Source: Shewanella atlantica
GTDB taxonomy: Bacteria; Pseudomonadota; Gammaproteobacteria; Enterobacterales; Shewanellaceae
Assembly: GCF_003966265.1 (NCBI RefSeq)
Contig: NZ_RXNV01000002.1
Span: forward strand, 372,001-436,000
Direction: 5' to 3'
DNA length: 64,000 nucleotides
Of this stretch, positions 54,611 through 63,674 are shown one piece after another (positions within the stretch are counted from its first letter, which is position 1; each line of letters opens with the position of its first letter). A model generated the notes under the pieces. The model ran no database searches. It was not told the DNA's origin and saw only the letters and a list, made by a program, of their open reading frames with translations. The translations under genes were made by a program, and so were the position numbers.

Positions 54611-54640
54611 CGCCCATCAATCTACTCAGATTGATGGGCG
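54611..54640 (-). terminator. Rho-independent terminator after the M49-like gene
   Basis: A perfect 13-base stem (CGCCCATCAATCT and its complement) with loop ACTC is followed on the minus strand by TTTTATTT. It lies downstream of the peptidase gene. Confidence 0.85.
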
Positions 54641-54704
54641 CTAAGATGTTACTCATCGCAAACACGCTTAAAAAAGACTGTTCTCTATAAGTTAAGGATT
54701 AAGT

Positions 54705-56402
54705 TTAAATTTTTGGATAATTTGGCCTGATATCCGTTGGAATGGATTCCATTTTTATGTTCAGTTTAGCGACTTCGGCGGCCATGACTGCATACTTTTC
54801 CAGGAACAACTTCGATTTTTGATATTCACCCAGCGCTTGGATCATACAAACATCATGTACAAGATCTGAGATTGCCTGAGCCATGGTGTCTAAGTTAACG
54901 GTGTAACGCTCAGTAGCAGGATCGAAGCTGAAGGCTTGCTTCTCTTTAAAGTAATTATATTGAAAGGCAGCTCCTGCTCCATGAGCCTCATGAACGCCGA
55001 ATCGCATAGAGCGGAATAGACCTGCAAAATAAGTGACTAACATGCTATCGCGCTCAGCCTTTGGCAGCTGGCCTTTATCCATCAAAAATAGCATATTGTA
55101 AGCACCCATCACATCCGCTTTTCCTTCCTCTATCTTAGAGTAGGTCTCCTGGAGTTGCTCTGCGACAGTGGTATTTTTACCATCCTTGACTATAGAACCA
55201 GGGCCCAAACCATGGGACAACTCATGGAACAGTGTCTCGTTGAAAAAATATTTCTCCATCAACAAAGACTGCTGCTCTTCGGCAATAATCAGCTGGGAAA
55301 TAGGTTTCATAACCGCATTGTACTTAGCGTTCAGCACATTTTTAAGCATCACCTTCTTGCTGCCTTTTACCTCGCGAACATATTCGTCGTTCGGTAAGTT
55401 AAAGGCAGTGGTTTGAACTGCAGGCTTATTGTCTCCGCCACCAGCGACCTGATCGACCACTGAGATAGGGGACTCAGACCCGCGCTGCAGGTTTTTATGC
55501 TGATCCGGTATCGGCAGGTTCAACTCCATCTGTTTGAGATACTTCTTGTATACATCGAGTTTTGCACTGTCCTGAGGGTTTCTGACGGTTATGAAAGCTT
55601 CATAAAACGTCTTATATCCGAACAATTTATCGGTATACGTTTCATAAGGACCGATGGCAACTTCAAGACTACCATCGAGATCCATCCATGCCATCTCAGA
55701 GTCCCGGTATTCGTCGTTAAGAAAAGCATCGGCACGTTTATTGAGGAAGGTTTTAAGGCTTTTATCTAACGTTAGTTCTGCGGCTTCGCGCATCAAGTCT
55801 GCCGATGCTTTCATCTCTTTAGCGTAATATTGGCTATAGGGGATGGCAATGAGTTTATCGCCCTGACGGCGAATGACGGTATAACCACTCTTGAAGTCAG
55901 CTTCGTCTTCCGGATGAAGCCTGATCCACTCATTAAACTCCTCTTTACTCATGTCAGTTGGGTAGACACCGGCACCATCGGGCCTCTTGATATCACCAAA
56001 GAAGTTTTTATCTCCCTCTAAGGTATCCCAGGGGCCATAGTGAAGATCATAGAGAGAAAGTATCAAATCTTTGTCTGCAAGAGATGAATCCAGGATTTGA
56101 GCACGTATTGAGGCATTATCTTCATAAGTCTGGCGCAGATACACCTCATCAAGAATATCGGCAACTTGTATTAACTTTATTAATACTTGTTTGTCGATGT
56201 CACTGAGCGCCGTAAGATCTGCTTTCATGTCAATGGTCACGAACCTATCTAACATCTCCTGATACACGTTATTTGCAACAGTCTGAGAGTTTTGAGAACT
56301 GTTCTGGGTATCAGTTTGAGCTTGGTTGAGACTATTTCCATCTGTTTGAGAGCAGCCAGCCAAGGCGGCTATCAATGCTAAGGATATTAAACTTGGTTTC
56401 AT
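54705..56402 (-). CDS. M49-like zinc peptidase lipoprotein
   Basis: The product has 565 residues. The lipobox LAGC (Cys17) anchors it to a membrane. The C-terminal half has FHELSHGLGPG, an HExxH-type zinc site, and later KIEEGKADVMGAY, which provides the glutamate ligand. The overall pattern is that of bacterial dipeptidyl-peptidase III-like (M49) hydrolases; classical M49 has a six-residue HExxxH, so this belongs to the shorter-motif branch. A Gln/Asn/Ser-rich linker follows the lipobox. It probably degrades short peptides at the cell envelope. It is followed by a strong terminator. Confidence 0.82.
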   Translation of the reverse strand: MKPSLISLALIAALAGCSQTDGNSLNQAQTDTQNSSQNSQTVANNVYQEMLDRFVTIDMKADLTALSDIDKQVLIKLIQVADILDEVYLRQTYEDNASIRAQILDSSLADKDLILSLYDLHYGPWDTLEGDKNFFGDIKRPDGAGVYPTDMSKEEFNEWIRLHPEDEADFKSGYTVIRRQGDKLIAIPYSQYYAKEMKASADLMREAAELTLDKSLKTFLNKRADAFLNDEYRDSEMAWMDLDGSLEVAIGPYETYTDKLFGYKTFYEAFITVRNPQDSAKLDVYKKYLKQMELNLPIPDQHKNLQRGSESPISVVDQVAGGGDNKPAVQTTAFNLPNDEYVREVKGSKKVMLKNVLNAKYNAVMKPISQLIIAEEQQSLLMEKYFFNETLFHELSHGLGPGSIVKDGKNTTVAEQLQETYSKIEEGKADVMGAYNMLFLMDKGQLPKAERDSMLVTYFAGLFRSMRFGVHEAHGAGAAFQYNYFKEKQAFSFDPATERYTVNLDTMAQAISDLVHDVCMIQALGEYQKSKLFLEKYAVMAAEVAKLNIKMESIPTDIRPNYPKI

Positions 56403-56608
56403 TTAGTGCTTCCCCATCTTTTTGTTTTTTTCGCGTATAAGTTACAGGTAAAGCCATGAATGATAAACCCTGGAAGAGACATACTTAGGTTTGAATACTG
56501 GCTACACCAATCAACATCAAAATTTCCGTCAGAACGAAAGCTCATCTTTCTCCGCTATATACAAGGCGTTCATTTTTGTTTAATTTGAATCAAAAAAGAG
56601 AAATTAAG

Positions 56609-57163
56609 ATGATACAAACCTTAAGTCCCCAGAATTTCAGTGATGTTATCGAGCTTGGTAATCTCGTTCATGGTGAGGGATATTTGGACAGCCACTCTAT
56701 CGAGTTACTTTATGGAAAAGGAATCAAATCCGGTATTAATGCCAATTTTGTTGCTTATCAGGATGGGGAGCTAATTGGCTTCAGGCTGACCTATGCACCG
56801 GGAAATTGGGAACCTGACCGTTGGTGTACGCCAGATGCCTGGGGGATTAAACCTGCTGAGGTGTGTTATTTTAAATGTAACACCGTAGGAGAAGACTCTC
56901 GGGGAAAGGGGATCGGTGGTCAACTTCTTAATGCTTCTATAGCGGCCGCTAAATTACAGGGCGCAAAAGCTGGTGTTAGTCATTTATGGAAACAAAGCCC
57001 AAATAATTCAGCCATTCGCTATTTTTCCAAGGCTGGCGGGGTGTTAATTAAAGAACACCCGGATAGGTGGAATAATACCAAAGAGCACCCCGATTATATC
57101 TGCGTATTATGTGGCACCGATTGTCATTGTACGGCCAGTGAAATGTTGCTAATTTTTAAGTAA
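56609..57163 (+). CDS. GNAT acetyltransferase with Cys-rich C-terminus
   Basis: The product has 184 residues from the ATG at 56609; a TTG at 56576 is in frame but unlikely. The acetyl-CoA motif A reads NTVGEDSRGKGIGGQLLNAS. The C-terminus has the unusual ICVLCGTDCHCTASEML with four closely spaced cysteines and one histidine, a possible metal site. It precedes the oxidase gene by about 100 bases on the same strand. Substrate unknown. Confidence 0.85.
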   Translation: MIQTLSPQNFSDVIELGNLVHGEGYLDSHSIELLYGKGIKSGINANFVAYQDGELIGFRLTYAPGNWEPDRWCTPDAWGIKPAEVCYFKCNTVGEDSRGKGIGGQLLNASIAAAKLQGAKAGVSHLWKQSPNNSAIRYFSKAGGVLIKEHPDRWNNTKEHPDYICVLCGTDCHCTASEMLLIFK

Positions 57164-57265
57164 TAAAATTAGCTTATAAACGTCTATTTAAGTGATTTAA
57201 TTAGTTCTTAAACAATTGACTGAACAGTGCTCTTTAGTGAGCAACAAAAGCCGACAGAGTTAACC

Positions 57266-58609
57266 ATGACCACCAATACGACCTATGACCCTTTAATTGA
57301 TACTTCCCCGGCTAACCTTGATTGGCCGGACTCCTATTGGGCCAGCACAGTCGATACCCCAAAGATTAACCCAAGGTTATCGGGCTACAAGCAAGCTGAT
57401 GTTGTTATCATCGGCGCCGGATATACCGGACTGACCACTGCTTATTACCTTGCGAAAAGGTTTAATATTGATTGCTGTGTCTTAGAAGCGAACAGTGTAG
57501 GTTTTGGTGCCAGCGGTCGTAACGCGGGTTTTGTGTTGAAAGGTTCCGGCCGGCTGGGCTATGCGCAGATGGCTAAGCGCTGGGATCTCGACACTGCAAA
57601 GGGGATCTACAATGAATTTAGTCAGGCCGTGGACAGAGTCAGTGACCTGATAAGTTCTCATCATATAGAATGCGATCCCCAGGAGAAGGGCTACCTTAAG
57701 ATTGCTCACAACATGAAGGCTCTTAAGTCACTTCAAAGCGCATCGAAATTTATTACTGATCACTTGGGAGGTGAAGCTGAATTTGTCTCACAAGAGAGGT
57801 TAACCCATGAGTTTATGGATCACCATCAAGCCTATGGCGCCCTGAGGTTAAATGATGGGTTTGGACTAAATCCGCTTAAACTTGCGCTGGGCTATAAGCA
57901 GATGGTTGAGAATCAAAATGTCACTATTTTTGAAAACTCCTGTGTTAAACAGTGGCTCGAGGAAAACGGGAAGCATAGGTTGATCACCGAACATGGTGAA
58001 ATACAGGCCAACAGAGTCATCACCGCTGGTAATGCATACACTCCAAAGTTATTTAATCCTAAACTTGACGAAAAATTCCTGCCCATATTAAGTAATATCA
58101 TTGCCACAGAGCCACTAAGTAATGAGGAGCTAAAGCTTGCTGGTCTTCATACAAGGCAAGTGACCATGGACACTCGTATTCTAAAATACTACTATCGTCT
58201 ACTTCCCGATAACCGCTTGTTGTTAGGAGGGCGTGGAGCTATCTACGGTAAGGATGCCACTAACCCGGCATACGCCCGCCGCTTACGTTTTGCATTGGGC
58301 CAATGCTTTCCATCACTTGCAAATAAACCAATATCTCATAACTGGACAGGCTGGATAGCCGCTGCAATGGACGATATGCCCCATGTTTATATGCAGGGAG
58401 GCACCGGGTATAGTTTAGGTTATTGTGGCGCGGGAGTATCCTTCAGCGCACAAGCCGGCTTCAGACTGGCTCAGTCAATTGCAGGGGATGAGTTACCATC
58501 ACTCCCACTTTATACTCAGCCTTTACCCCATTTCCCTATGCCGCAGTTACGTCGACTGGGGCAATGGGGCTATTACCATTATGGCTGGTTGAAAGATCGC
58601 TATTTCTAA
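57266..58609 (+). CDS. FAD-dependent oxidoreductase, PuuB-like
   Basis: The product has 447 residues from the ATG at 57266 (a GTG at 57227 is in frame). The DAO fold begins with the FAD motif DVVIIGAGYTGLTTAYYLA, has GFGASGRNAGFVLKGS near the flavin, and ends with a GTGYSLGYCGAGV stretch. The pattern is closest to gamma-glutamylputrescine oxidase and related amine oxidases. Convergent with it is a PotD-like binding protein gene, which fits a polyamine theme. The exact substrate is not shown. Confidence 0.87.
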   Translation: MTTNTTYDPLIDTSPANLDWPDSYWASTVDTPKINPRLSGYKQADVVIIGAGYTGLTTAYYLAKRFNIDCCVLEANSVGFGASGRNAGFVLKGSGRLGYAQMAKRWDLDTAKGIYNEFSQAVDRVSDLISSHHIECDPQEKGYLKIAHNMKALKSLQSASKFITDHLGGEAEFVSQERLTHEFMDHHQAYGALRLNDGFGLNPLKLALGYKQMVENQNVTIFENSCVKQWLEENGKHRLITEHGEIQANRVITAGNAYTPKLFNPKLDEKFLPILSNIIATEPLSNEELKLAGLHTRQVTMDTRILKYYYRLLPDNRLLLGGRGAIYGKDATNPAYARRLRFALGQCFPSLANKPISHNWTGWIAAAMDDMPHVYMQGGTGYSLGYCGAGVSFSAQAGFRLAQSIAGDELPSLPLYTQPLPHFPMPQLRRLGQWGYYHYGWLKDRYF

Positions 58610-58635
58610 TTCTAATTTTCAAGTTATGCCTTAAA

Positions 58636-59769
58636 TTAGTGCCCCTTACTAACCTTTGCTCTGTCGGTCATTTTTTCCATGATTTGATAACTTGAATTAT
58701 CAAAAGGAGGAACTACCCATATTTTTTTCACTATATTGCCTACATCTCCCAACATAGGATTGGCAGCGACTTTCATAGAGGCTGGGACCATCGACAGTTC
58801 ACTGGACAAACGAGATTGAACCTTTTTACCGATGAAATAATTTGCAAAGATTTCAGCGGCTTCTAATTTTTTACCTTCCACCCCTTTTACGAAATTTATG
58901 CTGTCAAACCAAGCCATATGCCCCTCTTTAAAGTCGATTAATTGCCAATGATCTCCTTTAACGTTTTGGGAATGTACCTCCGGCCCCCAGCTACTGACTA
59001 TTAACAGTTCATCGTTAAAACCGGATGAGTTTAACCAGAAGCTTCTCGCTGCCTGGTAAAGCTTGTCTATTTTATATTGCAAAGTCCCGTCAGGCGCAGA
59101 CATCTTAATTACAGTATTACGATCTTGTGATTTCAGTGACTCATAAAGATAAAATGGTGAATGTCCCATGCTCATCAATGCCAACCCCAGGTTGTACCAC
59201 TCCTGGCCAATATTCAATGAGAACCTGTTGTTCCACTCATCCAGCCACAAATCGGCTACAGATGTGGGAATATCTGACTGCTTAACTTTATCTGTATTAA
59301 TATAAAACCCATATATTCCTCCACCCCATGGTATATACAAAGGCTCACCGTCAGCGTTCATTCCCATATCCACACGAGTCAATTTGTTATAAAGATCTGC
59401 ATAATTACTTAACCTGGGTGACTTAGGGTTGATGGCTTGCAAAAGCTTAGAGGTCTGCTCATTCTGCATCTTAATAAAATATAAGGTTAGAAATGTTATA
59501 TCGCATTGTTTTGCTCGAATGAGATCGAACATCTGTTCAGCACTTTGGGCAAAAGGCACGACCAGCTCAACTTCATAGTTATAGCCTTGCTCGGCGAGAA
59601 TGTAATTAACTTCGCGGATATCTTCGGCTGTCACATACCCCTCCCAGGCCAGTACCCTTAAAGCTTGTTTAACTTCAACCGCTTGTATTTGGTTTGTTGC
59701 GAAACATGATATTGAAAACAGCAAGGCCACGACCAGGATGGACCACTGAGCACTAAACTTTAATCTCAT
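58636..59769 (-). CDS. PotD/PotF-like extracellular solute-binding protein
   Basis: The product has 377 residues with a signal peptide (LLFSISCFA) and a polyamine-type binding-protein pattern: LRVLAWEGYVTAEDI near the start, IPWGGGIYGFYINTD, and a late WFDSINFVKGVEGKKLEAAE. It should bind a small cationic or related solute in the periplasm. No permease or ATPase gene is adjacent. Its 3' end lies 26 bases from the 3' end of the PuuB-like gene. Confidence 0.85.
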   Translation of the reverse strand: MRLKFSAQWSILVVALLFSISCFATNQIQAVEVKQALRVLAWEGYVTAEDIREVNYILAEQGYNYEVELVVPFAQSAEQMFDLIRAKQCDITFLTLYFIKMQNEQTSKLLQAINPKSPRLSNYADLYNKLTRVDMGMNADGEPLYIPWGGGIYGFYINTDKVKQSDIPTSVADLWLDEWNNRFSLNIGQEWYNLGLALMSMGHSPFYLYESLKSQDRNTVIKMSAPDGTLQYKIDKLYQAARSFWLNSSGFNDELLIVSSWGPEVHSQNVKGDHWQLIDFKEGHMAWFDSINFVKGVEGKKLEAAEIFANYFIGKKVQSRLSSELSMVPASMKVAANPMLGDVGNIVKKIWVVPPFDNSSYQIMEKMTDRAKVSKGH

Positions 59770-59956
59770 AGGGATTCCTCGTGATAATGCTTCTTAAACC
59801 ATTCGTTACATGGCAGCGTTATTACAAATGGCAACAATATTAAAAATAAGTCCACACTAAGTTTAGTACAGCTTTTAACAGTGCAAGATTTTGATCGAAA
59901 TAGTGCTAAATATGCGCACCCTTGCTATCCTTAACGACTGGTCTATGGGGGTACAG

Positions 59957-60232
59957 ATGAAATCAAAATTAGATAAGATGCTTTCCAGTCATGACAAACT
60001 GGTTCACTCGGAAGGTGTGAAGATAGTTTCTCATACACAGAGAGATGTTGAAGAGTGGGTACAACATACAGTCATGATTGAAGGTTGCGATGCCCCATTC
60101 AAATTCAGAAGGCCAAAAAAATTCAGATGCTTGAAGGGTAACAGAGTCAATATGACCTATTATGCTGAAACAGAAAAAGTTGCAGGCTTTGATATTGAAG
60201 TCATGAAAGTCGTACGTATTAAACGCTTTTAA
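59957..60232 (+). CDS. small hypothetical protein
   Basis: The product has 91 residues from the ATG at 59957, which follows GGGGGTACAG; the frame is open to 59891. It is basic and probably cytoplasmic, with strands resembling a small beta-barrel (FKFRRPKKFRCLKGNRVNM). No domain is recognised. Confidence 0.6.
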   Translation: MKSKLDKMLSSHDKLVHSEGVKIVSHTQRDVEEWVQHTVMIEGCDAPFKFRRPKKFRCLKGNRVNMTYYAETEKVAGFDIEVMKVVRIKRF

Positions 60233-60355
60233 TATCAGAAAATATAACTTCTTACTATTCAGTTGGAATTCAGGATACTAGGCGTAAACTTAATGCCTAC
60301 ACTCTAGTGGTGACACAATTTTCTTCAGGGCACCAAATAATCTGGTAAGGGTACT

Positions 60356-60745
60356 ATGAAAAAGTTTCTATTGTTTATTGGCTTGATAACATTTCAAGCT
60401 TCAGCTTTCGCCAACATAGTCGTAGATAAGACGGGTGTAGATGAGAAAGATTATATTTTTGATCTACACGAATGTACTGAGCTCTCCCAACAGGCTCAAA
60501 AAAAGGAGACACAGGGAGGAGCAATTTCCGGTACAGCAAAGGGAGCTGCAGTTGGAGCGGCAGCGGGCGCAATATCGGGTGGCTCAGGGACTGACGGTGC
60601 TAAGACTGGTGCAGCGGTGGGTCTGGTGGGGGGAGTGCTTGGTAAGAGTCGCTCAAAAAGACAAAATGCAGCCAGCCATGAACAGGAAAAACAAACGATA
60701 ATTAAGAACTGCATGACTAACCGGGGTTATGTTGTATTAAATTAA
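60356..60745 (+). CDS. exported glycine-zipper protein
   Basis: The product has 129 residues. A signal peptide is cleaved near AFA. The centre is a glycine-zipper (GTAKGAAVGAAAGAISGGSG and then GAAVGLVGGVLG), typical of small outer-membrane or periplasmic proteins of the YMGG-like group. Two cysteines flank it (HECTELS and KNCMTNRGY) and may form a disulfide. Role unknown, possibly envelope integrity. Confidence 0.82.
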   Translation: MKKFLLFIGLITFQASAFANIVVDKTGVDEKDYIFDLHECTELSQQAQKKETQGGAISGTAKGAAVGAAAGAISGGSGTDGAKTGAAVGLVGGVLGKSRSKRQNAASHEQEKQTIIKNCMTNRGYVVLN

Positions 60746-60759
60746 AGCATAGATAAGCT

Positions 60760-60790
60760 GGCAATGAATAACAAAAGGTTATTCATTGCC
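60760..60790. other. strong hairpin without T-run
   Basis: GGCAATGAATAAC / GTTATTCATTGCC pair perfectly (13 bases) around AAAAG. No T-tract follows on either strand. It lies between the convergent glycine-zipper and bacterioferritin genes and may stabilise or end transcripts. Confidence 0.6.
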
Positions 60791-60855
60791 TCCAAAGATG
60801 AAAAAGATAGACGAACAAGAGTAGGGCACTCCACTCGTTTGAAAACTACAGCCTG

Positions 60856-61338
60856 CTAACCATCCTGACTACCCATTTGGGATTGAATATAGTTATGGAT
60901 ACCAACCTTATCAATTAAGCCTAACTGTTGTTCTAGCCAATAAATATGGTCCATTTCGGTATCTTCTAGTAAGTCTTCTAATATTTCTCGACTAACATAG
61001 TCTTTTTCAGTTTCACAGATAGCGATTATCTTAGTTAAGCTTGCGGCAACGACTCTTTCTGCTTCGAGATCATTTTCATGCATCTGTTGCACATTGTTGC
61101 CAACGTTAATCGCTTTCCTGGAAGCGGTATCCGGCGTTCCTTCAAGGAATAATATTCGCTCAATTAATCTTTTTGCGTGACCGAGTTCCTCTTCGTATTC
61201 ATGGGACAGCCTGTCGTGGAGTTTGTTGATCCCCCAGTCTTCGTACATCTTGGAATGAGCAAGATATTGATCCATTGAGGTTAACTCTAAAGTCAATTGT
61301 TGATTAAGGTGGTCAATAACCTTCTGATTGCCTTGCAT
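60856..61338 (-). CDS. bfr: bacterioferritin, ferroxidase-type subunit
   Basis: The product has 160 residues of the bacterioferritin family. The dinuclear ferroxidase ligands are present: Glu18, Tyr25, Glu51, His54, Glu94 and the Glu/His pair at 128/131. The haem-ligand position 52 is Leu instead of Met, so it should not bind haem on its own. It begins one base after the stop of the other bfr gene, with GAGGATTA as its ribosome-binding site, and must be co-transcribed. The two subunits probably form a mixed 24-mer for iron storage. Confidence 0.93.
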   Translation of the reverse strand: MQGNQKVIDHLNQQLTLELTSMDQYLAHSKMYEDWGINKLHDRLSHEYEEELGHAKRLIERILFLEGTPDTASRKAINVGNNVQQMHENDLEAERVVAASLTKIIAICETEKDYVSREILEDLLEDTEMDHIYWLEQQLGLIDKVGIHNYIQSQMGSQDG

Positions 61339-61339
61339 G

Positions 61340-61810
61340 TTAATCCTCCATCATAGATTGTAGATAATTCTGTACACCGGTTGTATTGATCAGGTATTCC
61401 TGAGACTCAATCCAATCCAGATGCTCTTCTTCATCTTCTAATATTTTATCCAGTAGTTCACGACTGACATAATCCTGTTCTTGCTCACATAAGTAGATTG
61501 CACTACGTAATTCAGCAATTTGTTCTTCTTGTAGAATCTTGTCACATTCGATCATCTCTTCGGTATGCTCACCAATGCGTAACTTATTAAGTTGTTGTAG
61601 ATTAGGAAGGGCCTCAAGAAATAGGATCCTTTCAATCAGGGAGTCGGCTTGTTTCATATCTAATATAGATTTTTTATACTCCTTTTCGTCGAGCTCCTCT
61701 AATCCCCAATTTTTGTACATTCGAGCATGTAAAAAATATTGATTAATCGAAGTCAGTTCAAGCATCAGTATTTGGTTTAGCACACTGGTTACCTTCGTCT
61801 TACCTTTCAT
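61340..61810 (-). CDS. bfr: bacterioferritin, haem-binding subunit
   Basis: The product has 156 residues and is closer to E. coli Bfr in overall sequence. Met52, the haem ligand, is present. The ferroxidase site is broken: Glu51 is Asp, His54 is Gln and Glu94 is Gln, while Glu18, Tyr25, Glu127 and His130 remain. It therefore complements the downstream subunit. The gene is first in the operon. A perfect FNR/EtrA box lies 17 bases before its start. Confidence 0.93.
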   Translation of the reverse strand: MKGKTKVTSVLNQILMLELTSINQYFLHARMYKNWGLEELDEKEYKKSILDMKQADSLIERILFLEALPNLQQLNKLRIGEHTEEMIECDKILQEEQIAELRSAIYLCEQEQDYVSRELLDKILEDEEEHLDWIESQEYLINTTGVQNYLQSMMED

Positions 61811-62203
61811 TGAACACGTCCTTTTATTGATCTATATCAATTAATGCTAGACAATTTAGCTACTGATGCTAGAACTAATTCTTATGCTTGGAGTAAAGAC
61901 TGCGACAAAGACAATAAGCAAATCAAAAGGATAATCATTCCCATTGTGAGGGAGGAGGGAAAACTAAGGTATTGAGGGTGATTTACTCGAGTATTGACGA
62001 ATTTAAGAGGCGTCTCACCATCATATCTTACACTTTTGTCAGAAATGCTGATAAATGAAGCGGGAAATAGAGCACAATCACAATTGATTAGAGGCACCTT
62101 TCAAGATTAAGTCTAAACTTTCACTATAAGCCATTGATGAAACATTTTTTGCACTTGAGTCACTAGAATAATACCGCTTCTGAAGGAGGGAGATAACAAA
62201 CAA
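61811..62203. other. divergent promoter region, bfr and diguanylate cyclase
   Basis: No convincing gene is present; a 71-codon frame at 61882-62097 on the minus strand has no recognisable content. The region contains the FNR-type box at 61827-61840 and a GGAGGGAGA stretch near 62183 before the diguanylate cyclase gene. Confidence 0.5.
61827..61840. promoter_or_regulatory. perfect FNR/EtrA box
   Basis: TTGATCTATATCAA matches the FNR consensus TTGAT-N4-ATCAA exactly. It lies 17 bases before the bfr start codon, so it probably overlaps the promoter core or the transcript start, a position usually linked to repression. Confidence 0.7.
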
Positions 62204-63607
62204 ATGACCATCAACGTTTGCCGTTATATTTTTATTTCCATCCTTATGACTATTCATCAAGCCAATGCCAACGAGTTTGACAAAACATCAGAGGCCAGGG
62301 CAATGGAAGGTAATACAATCATTGTCGCAAATTCAAAAGCATGGAAGCCTTTTTCCTATGTTGACGACTCTGGAAACCCACAGGGTTTACTTGTTGATAT
62401 TTGGGAAGAATACGCCAGAGTAAATAATATAAATATTAGGTTTATGCTGACAGATTGGAATGAATCGATTGAACTCGTTCGCAGCGGTAAGGCAGATGTG
62501 CATGCTGGATTACTGTGGTCAGAAGCCAGAGAGGTATATTTTGACTTTCTCGACGGAGTCGTTGAAATTGATACACAACTTTTTTTCTCGGCCGACACCC
62601 TTGGAACAGATGTGGAGCAGTTTCTTCAATCTGGTGAACTTGGTGTCGTTGCGGGCGGATACGAAGAAAGTTATATGAGAGAAAACTATCCAAATATTAA
62701 ATTGATCTCATATGCAAATAATGAAGTAATGTTAAACGGTGCGTTTTCCGGCGAACTCAATGCATTTGTTGCCGATTTTCAAGTGGCAAACTTCTATCTG
62801 TATACCTCATCTCAACCAAGCTCATTCTCGCCCGTTAAACACCTCTACAGCGCTCAAATAAAACCTGCAGTAAAGGCTGGTGCGCATAAGCTAAGAATTC
62901 AACTTGAGACGGGTATGAACAATATCTCTGAGATGGATCTGCAGCGAATTGAACGAAAATGGCTTCACGTTGAAACGGTTTATCCTAAGTATCTATTTCA
63001 ATTCGTATTTTCTCTATTGTTAGGTTTTTCTCTTCTCTACATCCTGCAACTTCGTAAAACCGTTTCTTCCCGAACCGCTGAGCTGAGAAAAGTTAACCTG
63101 GAATTGCAACACCTGGCTTCAATAGACTCTCTAACTGGCATCTATAACAGACGTTTTTTCATAAAGAGTTTGAAAGAAGCGTGCCTTACGATGAACGAAG
63201 AGACCAGCCTCACTCTGCTCCTATTTGATATCGATAAGTTTAAAGCAATTAACGACAATTTTGGTCATGTAGTTGGTGACTATATCATTAAGCAAATTGC
63301 CAATGTTGTGGCCAATGAAATTCCGGAAGATGCTGTTTTTGCCAGAATTGGGGGGGAGGAGTTCTGTATTTATCTACACAATTTAACAGTTCAACAGGCC
63401 AATGCCTTATCAAAAAAAGTACAAGCTAGTGTATCTGCGGCTGAGTTTGAAAAAGATTTGGTTAGTCACAATGTCAGTGTCAGTCTAGGGAGCGTGTTCT
63501 GTACCACTGAGAATGTGGACCATCAGTACCTTATAAACCAAGCAGATCATTTGATGTATATTGCCAAGTCTTTAGGAAGGGACGGTTACCAATTCAAAAC
63601 GGTATAA
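62204..63607 (+). CDS. diguanylate cyclase with periplasmic SBP_bac_3 sensor
   Basis: The product has 467 residues. A signal sequence (MTINVCRYIFISILMTIHQA) precedes a solute-binding-type domain of about 220 residues (WKPFSYVDDSGNPQGLLVDI, ADVHAGLLWSEARE). A membrane helix at about 265-285 (YLFQFVFSLLLGFSLLYIL) leads to a GGDEF domain with FDIDKFKAINDNFGH and ARIGGEEF. The RxxD inhibition site is absent. It should make cyclic di-GMP in response to an amino-acid-like periplasmic ligand. It ends before a bidirectional terminator. Confidence 0.92.
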   Translation: MTINVCRYIFISILMTIHQANANEFDKTSEARAMEGNTIIVANSKAWKPFSYVDDSGNPQGLLVDIWEEYARVNNINIRFMLTDWNESIELVRSGKADVHAGLLWSEAREVYFDFLDGVVEIDTQLFFSADTLGTDVEQFLQSGELGVVAGGYEESYMRENYPNIKLISYANNEVMLNGAFSGELNAFVADFQVANFYLYTSSQPSSFSPVKHLYSAQIKPAVKAGAHKLRIQLETGMNNISEMDLQRIERKWLHVETVYPKYLFQFVFSLLLGFSLLYILQLRKTVSSRTAELRKVNLELQHLASIDSLTGIYNRRFFIKSLKEACLTMNEETSLTLLLFDIDKFKAINDNFGHVVGDYIIKQIANVVANEIPEDAVFARIGGEEFCIYLHNLTVQQANALSKKVQASVSAAEFEKDLVSHNVSVSLGSVFCTTENVDHQYLINQADHLMYIAKSLGRDGYQFKTV

Positions 63608-63626
63608 CTACGAGTTTGTCAGATAC

Positions 63627-63655
63627 AAAAAAGCCAACCACTTAGGTTGGCTTTT
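63627..63655. terminator. bidirectional Rho-independent terminator
   Basis: The AAGCCAACC / GGTTGGCTT stem with loop ACTTA, flanked by A- and T-runs, sits between the cyclase gene and the convergent gap gene. Confidence 0.88.
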
Positions 63656-63674
63656 ACACTCTATGAAAACGAAA

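Noticed and set aside
60760..60790. Hairpin as a standard Rho-independent terminator
   Set aside because: The stem is strong, but neither strand has the required T-run.
61882..62097. 71-codon minus-strand frame as a gene
   Set aside because: No good ribosome-binding site or family pattern; it spans the divergent promoter region.
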